Origin: CAZJHD01 sp964545855
Lineage (GTDB): Bacteria; Planctomycetota; UBA1135; JACQFD01
Assembly: GCA_964545855.1 (NCBI GenBank)
Contig: CAZJHD010000058.1
Coordinates: 1-26,931 of the forward strand
DNA length: 26,931 nucleotides
Direction: 5' to 3'
In this document: piece by piece, positions 8,471-16,219 of the stretch
Layout of the letters: each line of letters starts with the position of its first letter
Position numbering within the stretch: the first letter of the stretch is position 1
Notes under the pieces: model-generated
Told to the model about the DNA's origin: nothing
What the model saw: the letters and a program-made list of their open reading frames with translations, nothing else
Databases searched by the model: none
Program-made: the position numbers and the translations under genes

Positions 8471-9909
8471 GCGGGAAGGGCCGGGCCCGCGCCCCGGAGA
8501 CCCGGCCCCAGGGCGCCGACCTCCGTGCGCTCCCGCGCGTCGACGACCTGCTCGAGCGGGCCGCGAGGGCGCCGAGCCTCGCGGCCGTTCCCCGTCCCGC
8601 CCTGCGCGACGCGGCGCGGAGCGTCGTGGAGTCGCTCCGGGGAGCCGCGCGCCGCGGCGAGGCGTCGCTGCCGGTGCCGGAGCCGGAGCTGGTGGCGGCT
8701 CTCGAGATCGCCGTGACGCGCTCGCGCACGCACTCCCTCGCGGCCTGCGTGAACGCGACGGGCGTCGTCCTGCACACGGGTCTCGGTCGCGCGCCCCTCG
8801 CGCCCGAAGCGGCGGCCGCCGCCGCCGAGGCGGCGCAGTCCTGCGCGCTCGAGATCGATGCCGCGTCGGGCGAGCGGGGCCAGCGCGACCGGGTCGTGGG
8901 GGAGCTCCTCGTGGCGCTCACGGGCGCCGAGGCGGCGTCGGCCGTGAACAACAACGCGGCGGCGACGCTCCTCGCCGTGAACACCTTCGCCGTCGGACGC
9001 GAGGTGGTCTGCTCGCGCGGCGAGCTCGTGGAGATCGGCGGGAGCTACCGCATGCCGGCCGTGATCGAGCGCGGCGGGGCGAAGCTCGTCGAGGTCGGGA
9101 CGACGAACCGCACGCGCATCGCCGACTACCGCGCCGCCATCGGTGAGCGGACGGGGCTCCTGCTGAAGGTGCACACGTCGAACTACCGGGTCGCCGGATT
9201 CACGGAGGAGGCGACCCTCGAGGAGATCGCGGCCCTCGGGCGCGAGCGCGGGGTCGCGGTGGTGCACGATCTCGGGAGCGGGCTCCTGCGGCGCGACCTC
9301 GTGCCCGCCCTCGGCGACGAGCCGACGGTCTCGGAGTCGATGGCGGCCCGACCCGACCTCGTCCTCTTCAGCGGCGACAAGCTCCTCGGCGGCCCCCAGG
9401 CGGGCTGCATCGTCGGCACGGCGAAGGCCGTCGACGCCGTGCGGCGGAACCCGCTCTTCCGCGCCATGCGTCTCGACAAGCTGATCCTCGCGGCCCTGGA
9501 GACGACGCTCCGCCTGCACCGGGAGGGAGACGCCGAGCGCACCGTGCCGGCGATCGCGCGCCTGCGTCTCGGAGCGGAGGATCTGCGGTCGCGCGCCGAG
9601 ACGCTGCTGGCCTCGATCCGGACGCTCGTCGCCGCCAAGCCTGCCCTCGCGGCCCTCGCGGCGGACGTCGTCGAGTCGGCCTCCGAGGCCGGCAGCGGGA
9701 GCGCGCCGACGGTGCCGCTGCCGACCCACTGCGTCGCGCTGCGCCACGGAGATCTCGCCGCCGCCGATCTGGCGCAGCGGCTCCGGTGTGCTCGGCCCGC
9801 CGTCTTCGCCCGCGTCCGCGACGACCGGGTCCTCCTCGATCCGCGCACGCTCGCTTCCGGAGACGACGAGCGGATCCTCGCGGCGCTCCGCGACGTCTTC
9901 CGGCGCTGA
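8467..9909 (+). CDS. selA: L-seryl-tRNA(Sec) selenium transferase
   Basis: 480-residue PLP enzyme that converts Ser-tRNA(Sec) to Sec-tRNA(Sec) using selenophosphate. The N-terminal about 100 residues are the tRNA-binding region (LPRVDDLLERA). The core has NATGVVLHTGLGRAPL, EIDAASGERGQRD, AVNNNAAATLL, ISGSYR-like EIGGSYRMPAVIERGGAKL, VGTTNRTRIADY and KVHTSNYRVAGF. The PLP-binding lysine is Lys305 in FSGDKLLGGPQAG. Length is close to the E. coli enzyme. The GTG at 8467 is chosen because it overlaps the pfpI stop as GTGA. Its substrates are supplied by selD, 52 nt downstream, and by the tRNA-Sec gene at 13569-13665. No selB was found in the window. Confidence 0.97.
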   Translation: MSGKGRARAPETRPQGADLRALPRVDDLLERAARAPSLAAVPRPALRDAARSVVESLRGAARRGEASLPVPEPELVAALEIAVTRSRTHSLAACVNATGVVLHTGLGRAPLAPEAAAAAAEAAQSCALEIDAASGERGQRDRVVGELLVALTGAEAASAVNNNAAATLLAVNTFAVGREVVCSRGELVEIGGSYRMPAVIERGGAKLVEVGTTNRTRIADYRAAIGERTGLLLKVHTSNYRVAGFTEEATLEEIAALGRERGVAVVHDLGSGLLRRDLVPALGDEPTVSESMAARPDLVLFSGDKLLGGPQAGCIVGTAKAVDAVRRNPLFRAMRLDKLILAALETTLRLHREGDAERTVPAIARLRLGAEDLRSRAETLLASIRTLVAAKPALAALAADVVESASEAGSGSAPTVPLPTHCVALRHGDLAAADLAQRLRCARPAVFARVRDDRVLLDPRTLASGDDERILAALRDVFRR

Positions 9910-9961
9910 TCACGGAAGCGCTCGACACTCTCTCGACGTTCCCGCCCTCTCCCTTCCCTCC

Positions 9962-11005
9962 ATGCAGCTCTTCCGCGACAAACGACTCACCGAGTGGTCC
10001 GCCTGCGCGGGGTGAGCGGCCAAGCTCCCGCCCGCGGAGCTCGCGCACGTGCTGCGCGCCGTCCCACTCCCGACGAACGAGCGCCTGCTCGTCGGCCCCG
10101 AGAAGTTCTCGGACGCGGGGATCTTCCGTGTCCGCGACGACCTCGCGCTCGTGATGACCGTCGACTTCTTCCCTCCCGTCGTCGACGACCCGGAGGCCTA
10201 CGGCGCCATCGCCGCCGCGAACGCGCTGTCGGACTGCTACGCCGTGGGCGGACGGCCGCTCGCCGTGCTCTGCGTCGCCGGCTTCCCCGAGGGATTCCGG
10301 ACCGACTGGATCGAGGCGATCTTCCGCGGCGGCTTCGGCAAGGTGGCCGAGGCGGGCGCCGTCGTCGCCGGCGGCCACACGGTGCGGCACACGGAGCCGA
10401 TGTTCGGCTTCTCCGTGACCGGCGAGGTGCGCCCCGCCGCGATGCTCGGGAACGAGGGCGCGCGCGCCGGCGACGCCCTCTATCTGACGAAGCCGATCGG
10501 CTGCGGCGCCGTGACGACGGGGATCAAGACCGGCAAGACGAAGCCCGAGCAGGCCGCCGCCGCGATGGCGTCCATGACGACGCTCAACCGCGCCGCCGCC
10601 GAGGCGGCCGTGGAGGCGGGCGCGTCGGCGTCGACGGACGTGACGGGGTTCGGCCTCCTCGGCCACGCGGCGAACGTCGCGCGCGCCTCGGCGGTGACCT
10701 TCGTCTTCGAGGCGGAGCGGCTCCCGCTGCTCCCCGGCGCACGCGAGCTGGTCGGCAAGCGCGTCGTCTCCGGCGGCGCCGCCCGCACGCGGGAGGCCCT
10801 CGGCGCCGAGTGCGAGTACGGCGCGGGAGCTCCCGCCGACCTCGTGACACTCGCCCTCGACAGCGAGACGAGCGGCGGGCTGCTCCTGTCGATCGCATCG
10901 GACCGAGCGCCGAAGCTCGAGAGCGCGCTCGCGGCGCGCGGCGTCCTTGCGGCGCGCGTGGGCAGCGTCGAGCCGAAGTCGCGGTTCGTCGTGCGGATCG
11001 GCTGA
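9962..11005 (+). CDS. selD: Selenophosphate synthetase, selenocysteine-containing
   Basis: 347 residues counting Sec, matching E. coli SelD in length. It makes selenophosphate from selenide and ATP, the selenium donor for SelA. The ATG at 9962 reads MQLFRDKRLTEWSACAG, then in-frame TGA (10013-10015), then AAKLPPAEL. Sec18 falls where SelD proteins carry the catalytic Cys or Sec, three residues before the essential Lys (here Lys21). Later motifs are LLVGPEKFSDAGIF, MTVDFFPPVVDDP, ANALSDCYAVGG, GGHTVRHTEPMFGF, STDVTGFGLLGHA and DSETSGGLLLSI. A standard gene caller would split it or start it at an internal GTG (10049), losing the catalytic residue. No strong Shine-Dalgarno sequence is visible. 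Confidence 0.96.
10013..10015 (+). other. selD: In-frame UGA decoded as selenocysteine
   Basis: TGA at codon 18 of selD sits exactly at the catalytic Cys/Sec site and the frame stays open and homologous for 330 codons beyond it. selA and a tRNA-Sec gene lie within 4 kb, which supports recoding rather than termination. Confidence 0.95.
10023..10058 (+). promoter_or_regulatory. Candidate bacterial SECIS element of selD
   Basis: Two short hairpins follow the UGA. The first has arms AGCTCC/GGAGCT (10023-10028 with 10036-10041) and a 7-nt loop; the second has arms CGCGCA/TGCGCG (10042-10047 with 10053-10058) around loop CGTGC. From memory of the bacterial SECIS consensus (apical loop about 16-37 nt after UGA, G in the first two loop bases), the second fits: loop starts 32 nt after UGA and has G second. 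The first is a little too close. Which one SelB binds is unknown. Confidence 0.45.
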
Positions 11006-11006
11006 T

Positions 11007-11037
11007 CTCCCGAAGGGGGAGCTCCCTCAGCGGGAGC
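11007..11037. terminator. Candidate hairpins between convergent selD and sigma factor gene
   Basis: Two adjoining small stems occur: CTCCC/GGGAG (11007-11011 with 11017-11021) and GCTCCC/GGGAGC (11021-11026 with 11032-11037). They span the 21-nt gap between the selD stop and the stop of the leftward sigma factor gene, whose last codons they include. No T-run is present, so this is only a possible transcription end. Confidence 0.3.
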
Positions 11038-13516
11038 GGAGCAGCGGGATCTCCACCTCGGCGCGGGCGCCCGCCTCCACGAGGACGTCGCGCGGCGCGA
11101 TCGGCTCGAATCCCTCGAGGGGCTCGATCTCGAGGCGGTGGAGCCCCGGACGCGGCACGAAGACGGTGAAGCGGCCGCCCTCGGTCTCGATCTGCACTTC
11201 GGCCTCCCGCGTGTCTCCGGCGGGCACCACGCGAACGCGCGTGCGTCCCCACGCGAAGGGCACGGTCGCCGCTCCGTCGCGCAGCGTCACCCGGAAGCTG
11301 GGGAGGGGCTCGAGCGCGAGGTCGATCTCTCGCAGCGCGGCGCTCACCGCTTCGCGGCGATCGGCCGTGGCATGTCCCGGGGCACGCACGTGGAGATCCA
11401 GGGGTCCGACGGGAGAGAGCACCGTGGAAGTCGCGGAGCGGGCGTCCCGCTCCGCGCGCTGGAGCTGCCACGGCGAGAGCCCGGGATCCCGCGCCGGGCT
11501 CCACTCGACGAGGGCATCCGGGATCGGCTCGCCCGTGCGAGCGCTCGTCACCCGGACACGGAGGATCCCGAGGGGCGGCAACTCGATCGAGACCTCGTGC
11601 CTCGACGCGCGCGGGACGTCGACGTCGAAGGCGAGCTGCAGCGGATCCACGACGATCACCGAGGGGCCGGGAGTCACGGCGCCGAGATCCCACGCGCGCA
11701 GACCCGACGCGCCACCCGCCACGGCTTCGGTGCGCGCGAAGCCCCGGTCGGCCCGTCTCCAGGGCGCACGGTTCCGCGGCGCGAGGCGCAGGGAGATCTC
11801 CAGGTCCTCGAACCCCTCCGGCAGGCGCAGCGTGCCCGCGAGACGGGTCGCGGGCTCCGGGAGGCGCGCGAGGGGGACCGCGAGCTCGATCGTCGCGCTC
11901 GCGCCGGCGGCGACGTCGACGGTGCCCTCTGCGAGGACCTCCGGAGGATCCCACCAGTCGCCCACCTCGGCGCGGAGCCGATAGGTCCCCGGGATCAGGC
12001 CGGCGAATCGCGCTGGGCCGCCGCCGGGCCGCTGCTCCGCGACGGCCCGCTCGCCTTCGCCGGGGGTCTCCGCGTAGAGGCGGACCCGGAGCTCGACGTC
12101 GGGGTCGAGGCCGGTCACTCGGACGAGGAGCGATCCGCCGGAGACCAGTCGGAGCTCCCGCTCGCCGCCGGCGCGGTGATCGATCTCGACGTGTCCCCAG
12201 GCCGACGACGCTCCGCGGACCCAGTAGCCGTGCACGCCAGCGACCGGCGGGAGGACGAGCGGCGATCGTCCGTCGCGCACGACGACGGCCTCGGGCCCGT
12301 GCGGGCCCGGGTGGATGCGATGGCGCGGCCGCGGCACGTCGCGGAGAACCTCGAGCCCGTCCAGATCGATGCCCGTCGACGCGTCTCGCACGCGGAGGAC
12401 CACGCTGGGCACGAATCGCGCGTGGATCTCGACGATGCCGCCGACGGGCGTCGGAAGCCCGGGGCTCTCGACGTAGGCGGGGCGTCCGCCGACGTCGATC
12501 GAGTCGATGGCGAGACGCTCGAACGGGATCCCGTCGCTCTCGATCGTGAAGGCGCCGTCGCGAACGGCGAGACCGCGCTCTCGGTCGATGCCGAATCCTG
12601 GCTCGAGGACGCCGAGGACGATCGTCGCCTCGGAGGGGAGGACCTCGCTCGCGCCGTCCTCTCCCACCCAGAGACGTCCGGTGATCGACCGCGGGGAGAC
12701 GGACGGGCCGAAGACGGCGGCCGGCGTTTCGATGCGCGCGTTCTCCCCCGAGCTCGGGCCGACGACGGCGACGACGGGTGGCTCGCCGGAGGCAGGGAGC
12801 GGCGCACCGGCGGGGACGATCGAGGGAGCCGCCGGGAAGAGGAGCCGCGGTGCGAGCGCGACCCCGAGAGCGAGCAGGAGCGCGGCGGCGCAGAGCGCCG
12901 ATCCGACCGGCTTGGACACGGCGATCGTGCCTCCAGTGATCCAGGGAACGAGGGGGTGCGGGGCCGCGGGCGCGTGGCCGAGGAGGTGGCCGAGCGCGGC
13001 GACGCAGGCGGCGCTGCCCCCGAGCTCCCGGTCGAGCCGCGCGCGCAGGGCCGCGAGCCCGCGCCGCAGCCGTGTCTTCACCGTCTCGACGGGGAGCCCC
13101 GTGCGTCGCGCGATCTCCCGCGGCGAGAGGCCCTCGAAGTACCGAAGGGCGACCGCCTCCCGCGACGCGGGCGGGAGCGCGAGCACCGCTTCCACCACGT
13201 GCCGGTGGACCTCGAGCCGTTCGACGGCGCGGTCCGGACCCGGCTGCGCTTCGGGTCGCGCGACGGCTCTCTCGCGGCGCGCGCGGCGCGAGTCGGCGCG
13301 CGTTCCGCCGATGGCGAGGCGGCGAGCGACCTGGACGAACCAGGAGCGGAGCCCCGGGTCGGGATGCGGCGGCCGGCGGACGGCGCGGAGCCAGGTCTCC
13401 TGGGCGACGTCTTCCGCGGCGTGCGGATCGTGGACGAGCCCCGCGGCGAGCCGGCGGACCCAGTCCGTGTGCTCGAGCAGCGTCTCGGCGCGGAGAGCGG
13501 AGCGGGCTTCGTCCAT
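11027..13516 (-). CDS. ECF-type sigma factor fused to TM helix and large extracytoplasmic domain
   Basis: 829 residues, about four times a usual ECF sigma factor. Residues about 10-75 are sigma region 2 (HDPHAAEDVAQETWLRAVR, RSWFVQVARRLA). Residues about 108-160 are region 4 with helix-turn-helix (LPPASREAVALRYFEGLS, EIARRTGLPVETVKTRL). A Pro/Ala linker and one hydrophobic helix follow (about 205-226, ALCAAALLLALGVALAP). The remaining 600 residues are beta-rich with repeated carboxypeptidase-regulatory-like features (IPGTYRLRAEVGDW, LGILRVRVTSARTGEPIPDA, RPGLHRLEIEPLEGF). This predicts a membrane-anchored sigma factor whose outer part senses or binds something, released perhaps by proteolysis; that is inference. 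The ATG at 13516 places region 2 near the N-terminus. It lies 52 nt downstream of tRNA-Sec. No anti-sigma gene is adjacent. Confidence 0.88.
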   Translation of the reverse strand: MDEARSALRAETLLEHTDWVRRLAAGLVHDPHAAEDVAQETWLRAVRRPPHPDPGLRSWFVQVARRLAIGGTRADSRRARRERAVARPEAQPGPDRAVERLEVHRHVVEAVLALPPASREAVALRYFEGLSPREIARRTGLPVETVKTRLRRGLAALRARLDRELGGSAACVAALGHLLGHAPAAPHPLVPWITGGTIAVSKPVGSALCAAALLLALGVALAPRLLFPAAPSIVPAGAPLPASGEPPVVAVVGPSSGENARIETPAAVFGPSVSPRSITGRLWVGEDGASEVLPSEATIVLGVLEPGFGIDRERGLAVRDGAFTIESDGIPFERLAIDSIDVGGRPAYVESPGLPTPVGGIVEIHARFVPSVVLRVRDASTGIDLDGLEVLRDVPRPRHRIHPGPHGPEAVVVRDGRSPLVLPPVAGVHGYWVRGASSAWGHVEIDHRAGGERELRLVSGGSLLVRVTGLDPDVELRVRLYAETPGEGERAVAEQRPGGGPARFAGLIPGTYRLRAEVGDWWDPPEVLAEGTVDVAAGASATIELAVPLARLPEPATRLAGTLRLPEGFEDLEISLRLAPRNRAPWRRADRGFARTEAVAGGASGLRAWDLGAVTPGPSVIVVDPLQLAFDVDVPRASRHEVSIELPPLGILRVRVTSARTGEPIPDALVEWSPARDPGLSPWQLQRAERDARSATSTVLSPVGPLDLHVRAPGHATADRREAVSAALREIDLALEPLPSFRVTLRDGAATVPFAWGRTRVRVVPAGDTREAEVQIETEGGRFTVFVPRPGLHRLEIEPLEGFEPIAPRDVLVEAGARAEVEIPLLRSR

Positions 13517-13568
13517 TCCGGGAGAAGGAACGGCGTCCGCGCGAAATCGGGTTCGCCGGAAACGGAGA

Positions 13569-13665
13569 TGGCGGGAGCGCATGGGAATCGAACCCACCAG
13601 CCCCGCTCGTGGCAGGGCTCGACGGCTTTGAAGGCCGCACCGGACACCAGCCCAGATCCGCTCCC
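13569..13665 (-). tRNA. selC: tRNA-Sec (anticodon UCA)
   Basis: 97 nt including encoded CCA. Read on the minus strand it begins GGGAGCGG and ends GCGCTCCC-G-CCA. The features that mark tRNA-Sec are all seen: a 6-bp D stem with a 4-nt loop (CTGGGC TGGT GTCCGG), anticodon loop CTTCAAA with UCA, a long variable arm with a stem of up to 8 bp (AGCCCTGC / GCGGGGCT), and a T arm GTGGG TTCGATT CCCAT. Seven acceptor pairs are Watson-Crick; the eighth pair would be G-G. Serine charging, SelA conversion and SelB delivery are the known roles. It sits between the exporter operon and the sigma factor gene, all on the same strand. Confidence 0.95.
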
Positions 13666-13688
13666 GCGGCTGATGAGCCCGTGAAGGT

Positions 13689-13705
13689 AGCGGCGCGGCG
13701 CCGCT
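13689..13705 (-). terminator. Candidate stem-loop at the 3' end of the exporter operon
   Basis: AGCGGCG (13689-13695) pairs perfectly with CGCCGCT (13699-13705) across a 3-nt loop, touching the stop codon of the last permease and 24 nt before tRNA-Sec. There is no T-run. It may end the operon or act as a processing boundary that frees the tRNA 5' end. Confidence 0.4.
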
Positions 13706-14874
13706 CAGTCGACGCGTCGCAACGCGGGAGCGATGGGGGCGCGGACGACGCGCAGGAAGGGCACGGCGGCGGCGATCCAGCCGACGAGGACGCCGCCCGG
13801 GATCGCGGCGGCGGCCAGCGGGAGCGGCACGCGGAATCCGCGGAGGAATCCGCCCCCCAGGTCATGCATCGGGCCCTCGACGGCGAAGAGCGCCACGGCC
13901 GCGCCGGCGCCGAGGGCGGCCGCGAGCGCGCAAAGCACCGTGACCTCGCCGAGCATGAGGCCGAGGATCAGCCTCGGCGTGAAGCCCAGCGTCTTCAGGA
14001 CCGCGATCTCGTGGGCGCGCTCGCGGGCCGTCATGGCGAGGGTGTTCGCCGCGACGCAGAGCATCGCGAAGGCGCAGGCGGCGGCGATGGAGCGCAGGAG
14101 GAACCGCACGTTCCCGAGCATCTGGACGAAGGCCCCCTGGAACGCCTTCTCGGTCTCGGTGATCGTCGGCGCTTCGCTGTTCGCGAAGAGCGTGTCGATG
14201 GCGGCCGCCACGCGCGGGACGTCCTCCTCCGTCTCGCAGATGACGTTGAAGAACGTCACGTGCCCCGGCTGCCCCATCAGCTCCTCGAGGTAGTCGCGAT
14301 GGAAGTAGAAGGTGCTCTTCTCGGGGCCCGTGTAGCAGGAGCGGAGCGTGAGCTCGACGTCGGGGAAGCCGATGCCCTGGAACACCACGCGGTCGCCGAG
14401 CTTCCAGCCGTACTTCTCGTAGAGGTTGATCCCGGCGCTCGCGCCGCGGCGGTCGGCGATGAACCGGTCGATGAGATCGGGCCGGGGGAGGCCGGTCTCC
14501 GGATCGGCACCGCGGGTCTCGGGGTAGTTGGCCTGGATCTCCTCCGGGTCGAGGGCGAGCTTCGCGAAGAAGTTCTCGGGATCGAGGGAGCGGTAGACGC
14601 CCCAGTAGAGGACGAGCCCGCAGACTCCGCGCACTCCCGGCACCGACTCGATGCGCGCGCCGAAGCTCTCGGGGAGCGGGTCCTTGAAGGAGGTCGCACG
14701 CCGCACGATGAGCCGCTTCTCCGACCCGTCGAGGCGCGGCATGTCGTCGAGGTGGCCGAGCAGCCCCTCCAGGACCACCACGAGGAAGAGCGACGCCGCG
14801 ATCGAGAGCAGCGTCAGCAGGGAGCGCCTGCGGTTGCGCAGCAGATTGCGCCGCAGGAACGGGAGGAACCGCAC
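13705..14874 (-). CDS. ABC transporter permease, FtsX/MacB type (paralogue 3 of 3)
   Basis: 389 residues, GTG start at 14874 preceded by a GGGAGAGG purine tract. One N-terminal TM segment (LRNRRRSLLTLLSIAASLFLVVVLEGLL) is followed by a periplasmic domain of about 220 residues and an FtsX-type C-terminal module with three TM segments. The signature AHEIAVLKTLGFTPRLILGLMLGEV marks the ATPase-coupling loop. The periplasmic domain carries DPENFFAKLALDPEE and an FYFHRDYLEEL segment shared with the permeases at 16220 and 17434, but it lacks the Cys that both of those have before DP. It is last in the operon. Substrate is unknown: lipoprotein or lipid movement, or efflux, fits the family. Confidence 0.92.
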   Translation of the reverse strand: MRFLPFLRRNLLRNRRRSLLTLLSIAASLFLVVVLEGLLGHLDDMPRLDGSEKRLIVRRATSFKDPLPESFGARIESVPGVRGVCGLVLYWGVYRSLDPENFFAKLALDPEEIQANYPETRGADPETGLPRPDLIDRFIADRRGASAGINLYEKYGWKLGDRVVFQGIGFPDVELTLRSCYTGPEKSTFYFHRDYLEELMGQPGHVTFFNVICETEEDVPRVAAAIDTLFANSEAPTITETEKAFQGAFVQMLGNVRFLLRSIAAACAFAMLCVAANTLAMTARERAHEIAVLKTLGFTPRLILGLMLGEVTVLCALAAALGAGAAVALFAVEGPMHDLGGGFLRGFRVPLPLAAAAIPGGVLVGWIAAAVPFLRVVRAPIAPALRRVD

Positions 14875-14889
14875 GGAGGCGCCTCTCCC

Positions 14890-16197
14890 TCAGATCGCGC
14901 GCATCGCCGCGACGATCGGCTGGCGCGAGGCGCGGATCGCCGGCAGGAGCCCGCCGACGATGCCGAGGAAGGCGCCGAAGCCGAACCCCTTGAGAAGGAC
15001 GTCGGGCGTCACGCGGAAGGCGAAGCTGATCTCCGAGAAGGTCGCGAAGTTGGTGGTGCCCGTCTCGATCCCGTTCACGGCGAGAGACGCCAGCGCGCCG
15101 ACGACGCCGCCGGCGAGGGCGAGGATCACCGACTCGACGAGGAAGGAGACGAGGATCGACCGGCGGGGGAATCCGATGGCGCGGAGCACGGCGATCTCGC
15201 GGCTCCGGGACGCGATCGCCGCATACATCGTGTTCATCACCGCGAAGGCGGCGCCGATCGCCATGAAGATCGCGATGAAGCCGCCGATGCCGCCGATGGG
15301 GCTGCCGAGCTCCGTCTGCTTGCGGAAGTAGTCGCGCTCCGTGAAGGCCTCGAGGGTCTTCAGCTGCGGATCGTTCTTCGGCGCGTGGAGCACGGCGAGG
15401 CCCGCCGCGGAGACGAGCGAGGTCTCGACCAGCCCGAGCGACTCCATTGGGCTCGCCGCCGCGGCGGCGGGATCCTCGCTCGACGCCGGCGGGGCGGCCT
15501 CGAGCCGTCCCGCGGCGGCCCACGCGGCGGCCGTGCGCGTGTCCTCCGGAGAGACCTGCACCCAGACGCTGCTCCACGCTTCCCGGAGGAACGCACCGGC
15601 GAGGGTGGGCGCGTCGGCCCAGATCTCCGAGGCGTAGGCGGTGGTGCCGCCGTCGAAGATCCCGACCACGCGCCACTCGCGCTTCCCGAGAGGGAGCCGC
15701 GAACCGAGGGTGCAGTTCTCGAAGCGGCCGGCGATCGAGCGCGAGACGGCCACCTCCGTGAGCCCCACGCCGGGCCACGCGCCGTCCACGAGCCGCACGT
15801 CGGGGCGCATGCGCCGTCCCGCCTCGGTGGTGCCGCGGATCGCCACGTTGCTGGTTCCGCCGCCGGCGAGGCGCGGAAGGTTCAGGAGCACGATCACCTC
15901 GCGCGAAGCGAGGGCGGCTCCCGTCTCCGGATCGCGCGCGATCCCGGCGATCGACTCGACGATCGGTGCGTCCTCGCGCGCGACCGACGAGTTGGTCTCG
16001 CTCATGGACGACTTCCGGAGGAACACGATCGTGTGCGGGCTCCCCGTCTCCTGGAGGGCCATGTCGAGCCCGCGCACGAGCGCGAGGACGGCGCAGAAGA
16101 CGGCCGTGGGCAGCGCGATGCCGAGCGCCGTCATCGACGTGCCGACGCCGCGCACGGTGAGGTGGCGGAGGTTGTACTTGAGGGGGATGCCGAGCAT
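14890..16197 (-). CDS. ABC transporter permease, MacB/DevC-like, distinct subfamily
   Basis: 435 residues, ATG at 16197. An N-terminal TM segment (TALGIALPTAVFCAVLALV) leads to a MacB-type periplasmic domain with IVFLRKSSMSETNSSV and VVGIFDGGTTAYASEIWAD. The C-terminal module has three TM segments starting GGFIAIFMAIGAAFAVMNTMYAA, with REIAVLRAIGFPRRSILVSFLVES as coupling loop. Unlike the other three permeases it has no PENFF block, and it holds an Ala/Pro/Ser-rich insertion (EAAPPASSEDPAAAAASP). It lies between paralogue genes, with 15 and 22 nt gaps, and probably pairs with one of them as a heterodimer, as LolC pairs with LolE. Confidence 0.92.
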   Translation of the reverse strand: MLGIPLKYNLRHLTVRGVGTSMTALGIALPTAVFCAVLALVRGLDMALQETGSPHTIVFLRKSSMSETNSSVAREDAPIVESIAGIARDPETGAALASREVIVLLNLPRLAGGGTSNVAIRGTTEAGRRMRPDVRLVDGAWPGVGLTEVAVSRSIAGRFENCTLGSRLPLGKREWRVVGIFDGGTTAYASEIWADAPTLAGAFLREAWSSVWVQVSPEDTRTAAAWAAAGRLEAAPPASSEDPAAAAASPMESLGLVETSLVSAAGLAVLHAPKNDPQLKTLEAFTERDYFRKQTELGSPIGGIGGFIAIFMAIGAAFAVMNTMYAAIASRSREIAVLRAIGFPRRSILVSFLVESVILALAGGVVGALASLAVNGIETGTTNFATFSEISFAFRVTPDVLLKGFGFGAFLGIVGGLLPAIRASRQPIVAAMRAI

Positions 16198-16219
16198 GGG
16201 TTCCGAGGGGTTGCGGCGA

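Noticed and set aside
9962..10015. A short ORF ending at TGA before an independent gene starting at 10049
   Set aside because: Both parts align to one SelD protein, and the TGA is at the catalytic Sec/Cys site with Sec machinery nearby.
13569..13665. tRNA-Ser or a UGA suppressor tRNA
   Set aside because: The 6-bp D stem with 4-nt loop and the long variable arm, together with anticodon UCA, fit tRNA-Sec rather than tRNA-Ser.
10584..13865. A 1093-codon open frame on the minus strand
   Set aside because: It is Arg/Pro/Ala rich, runs through selD, the tRNA-Sec gene and another frame of the sigma factor gene, and shows no domain.
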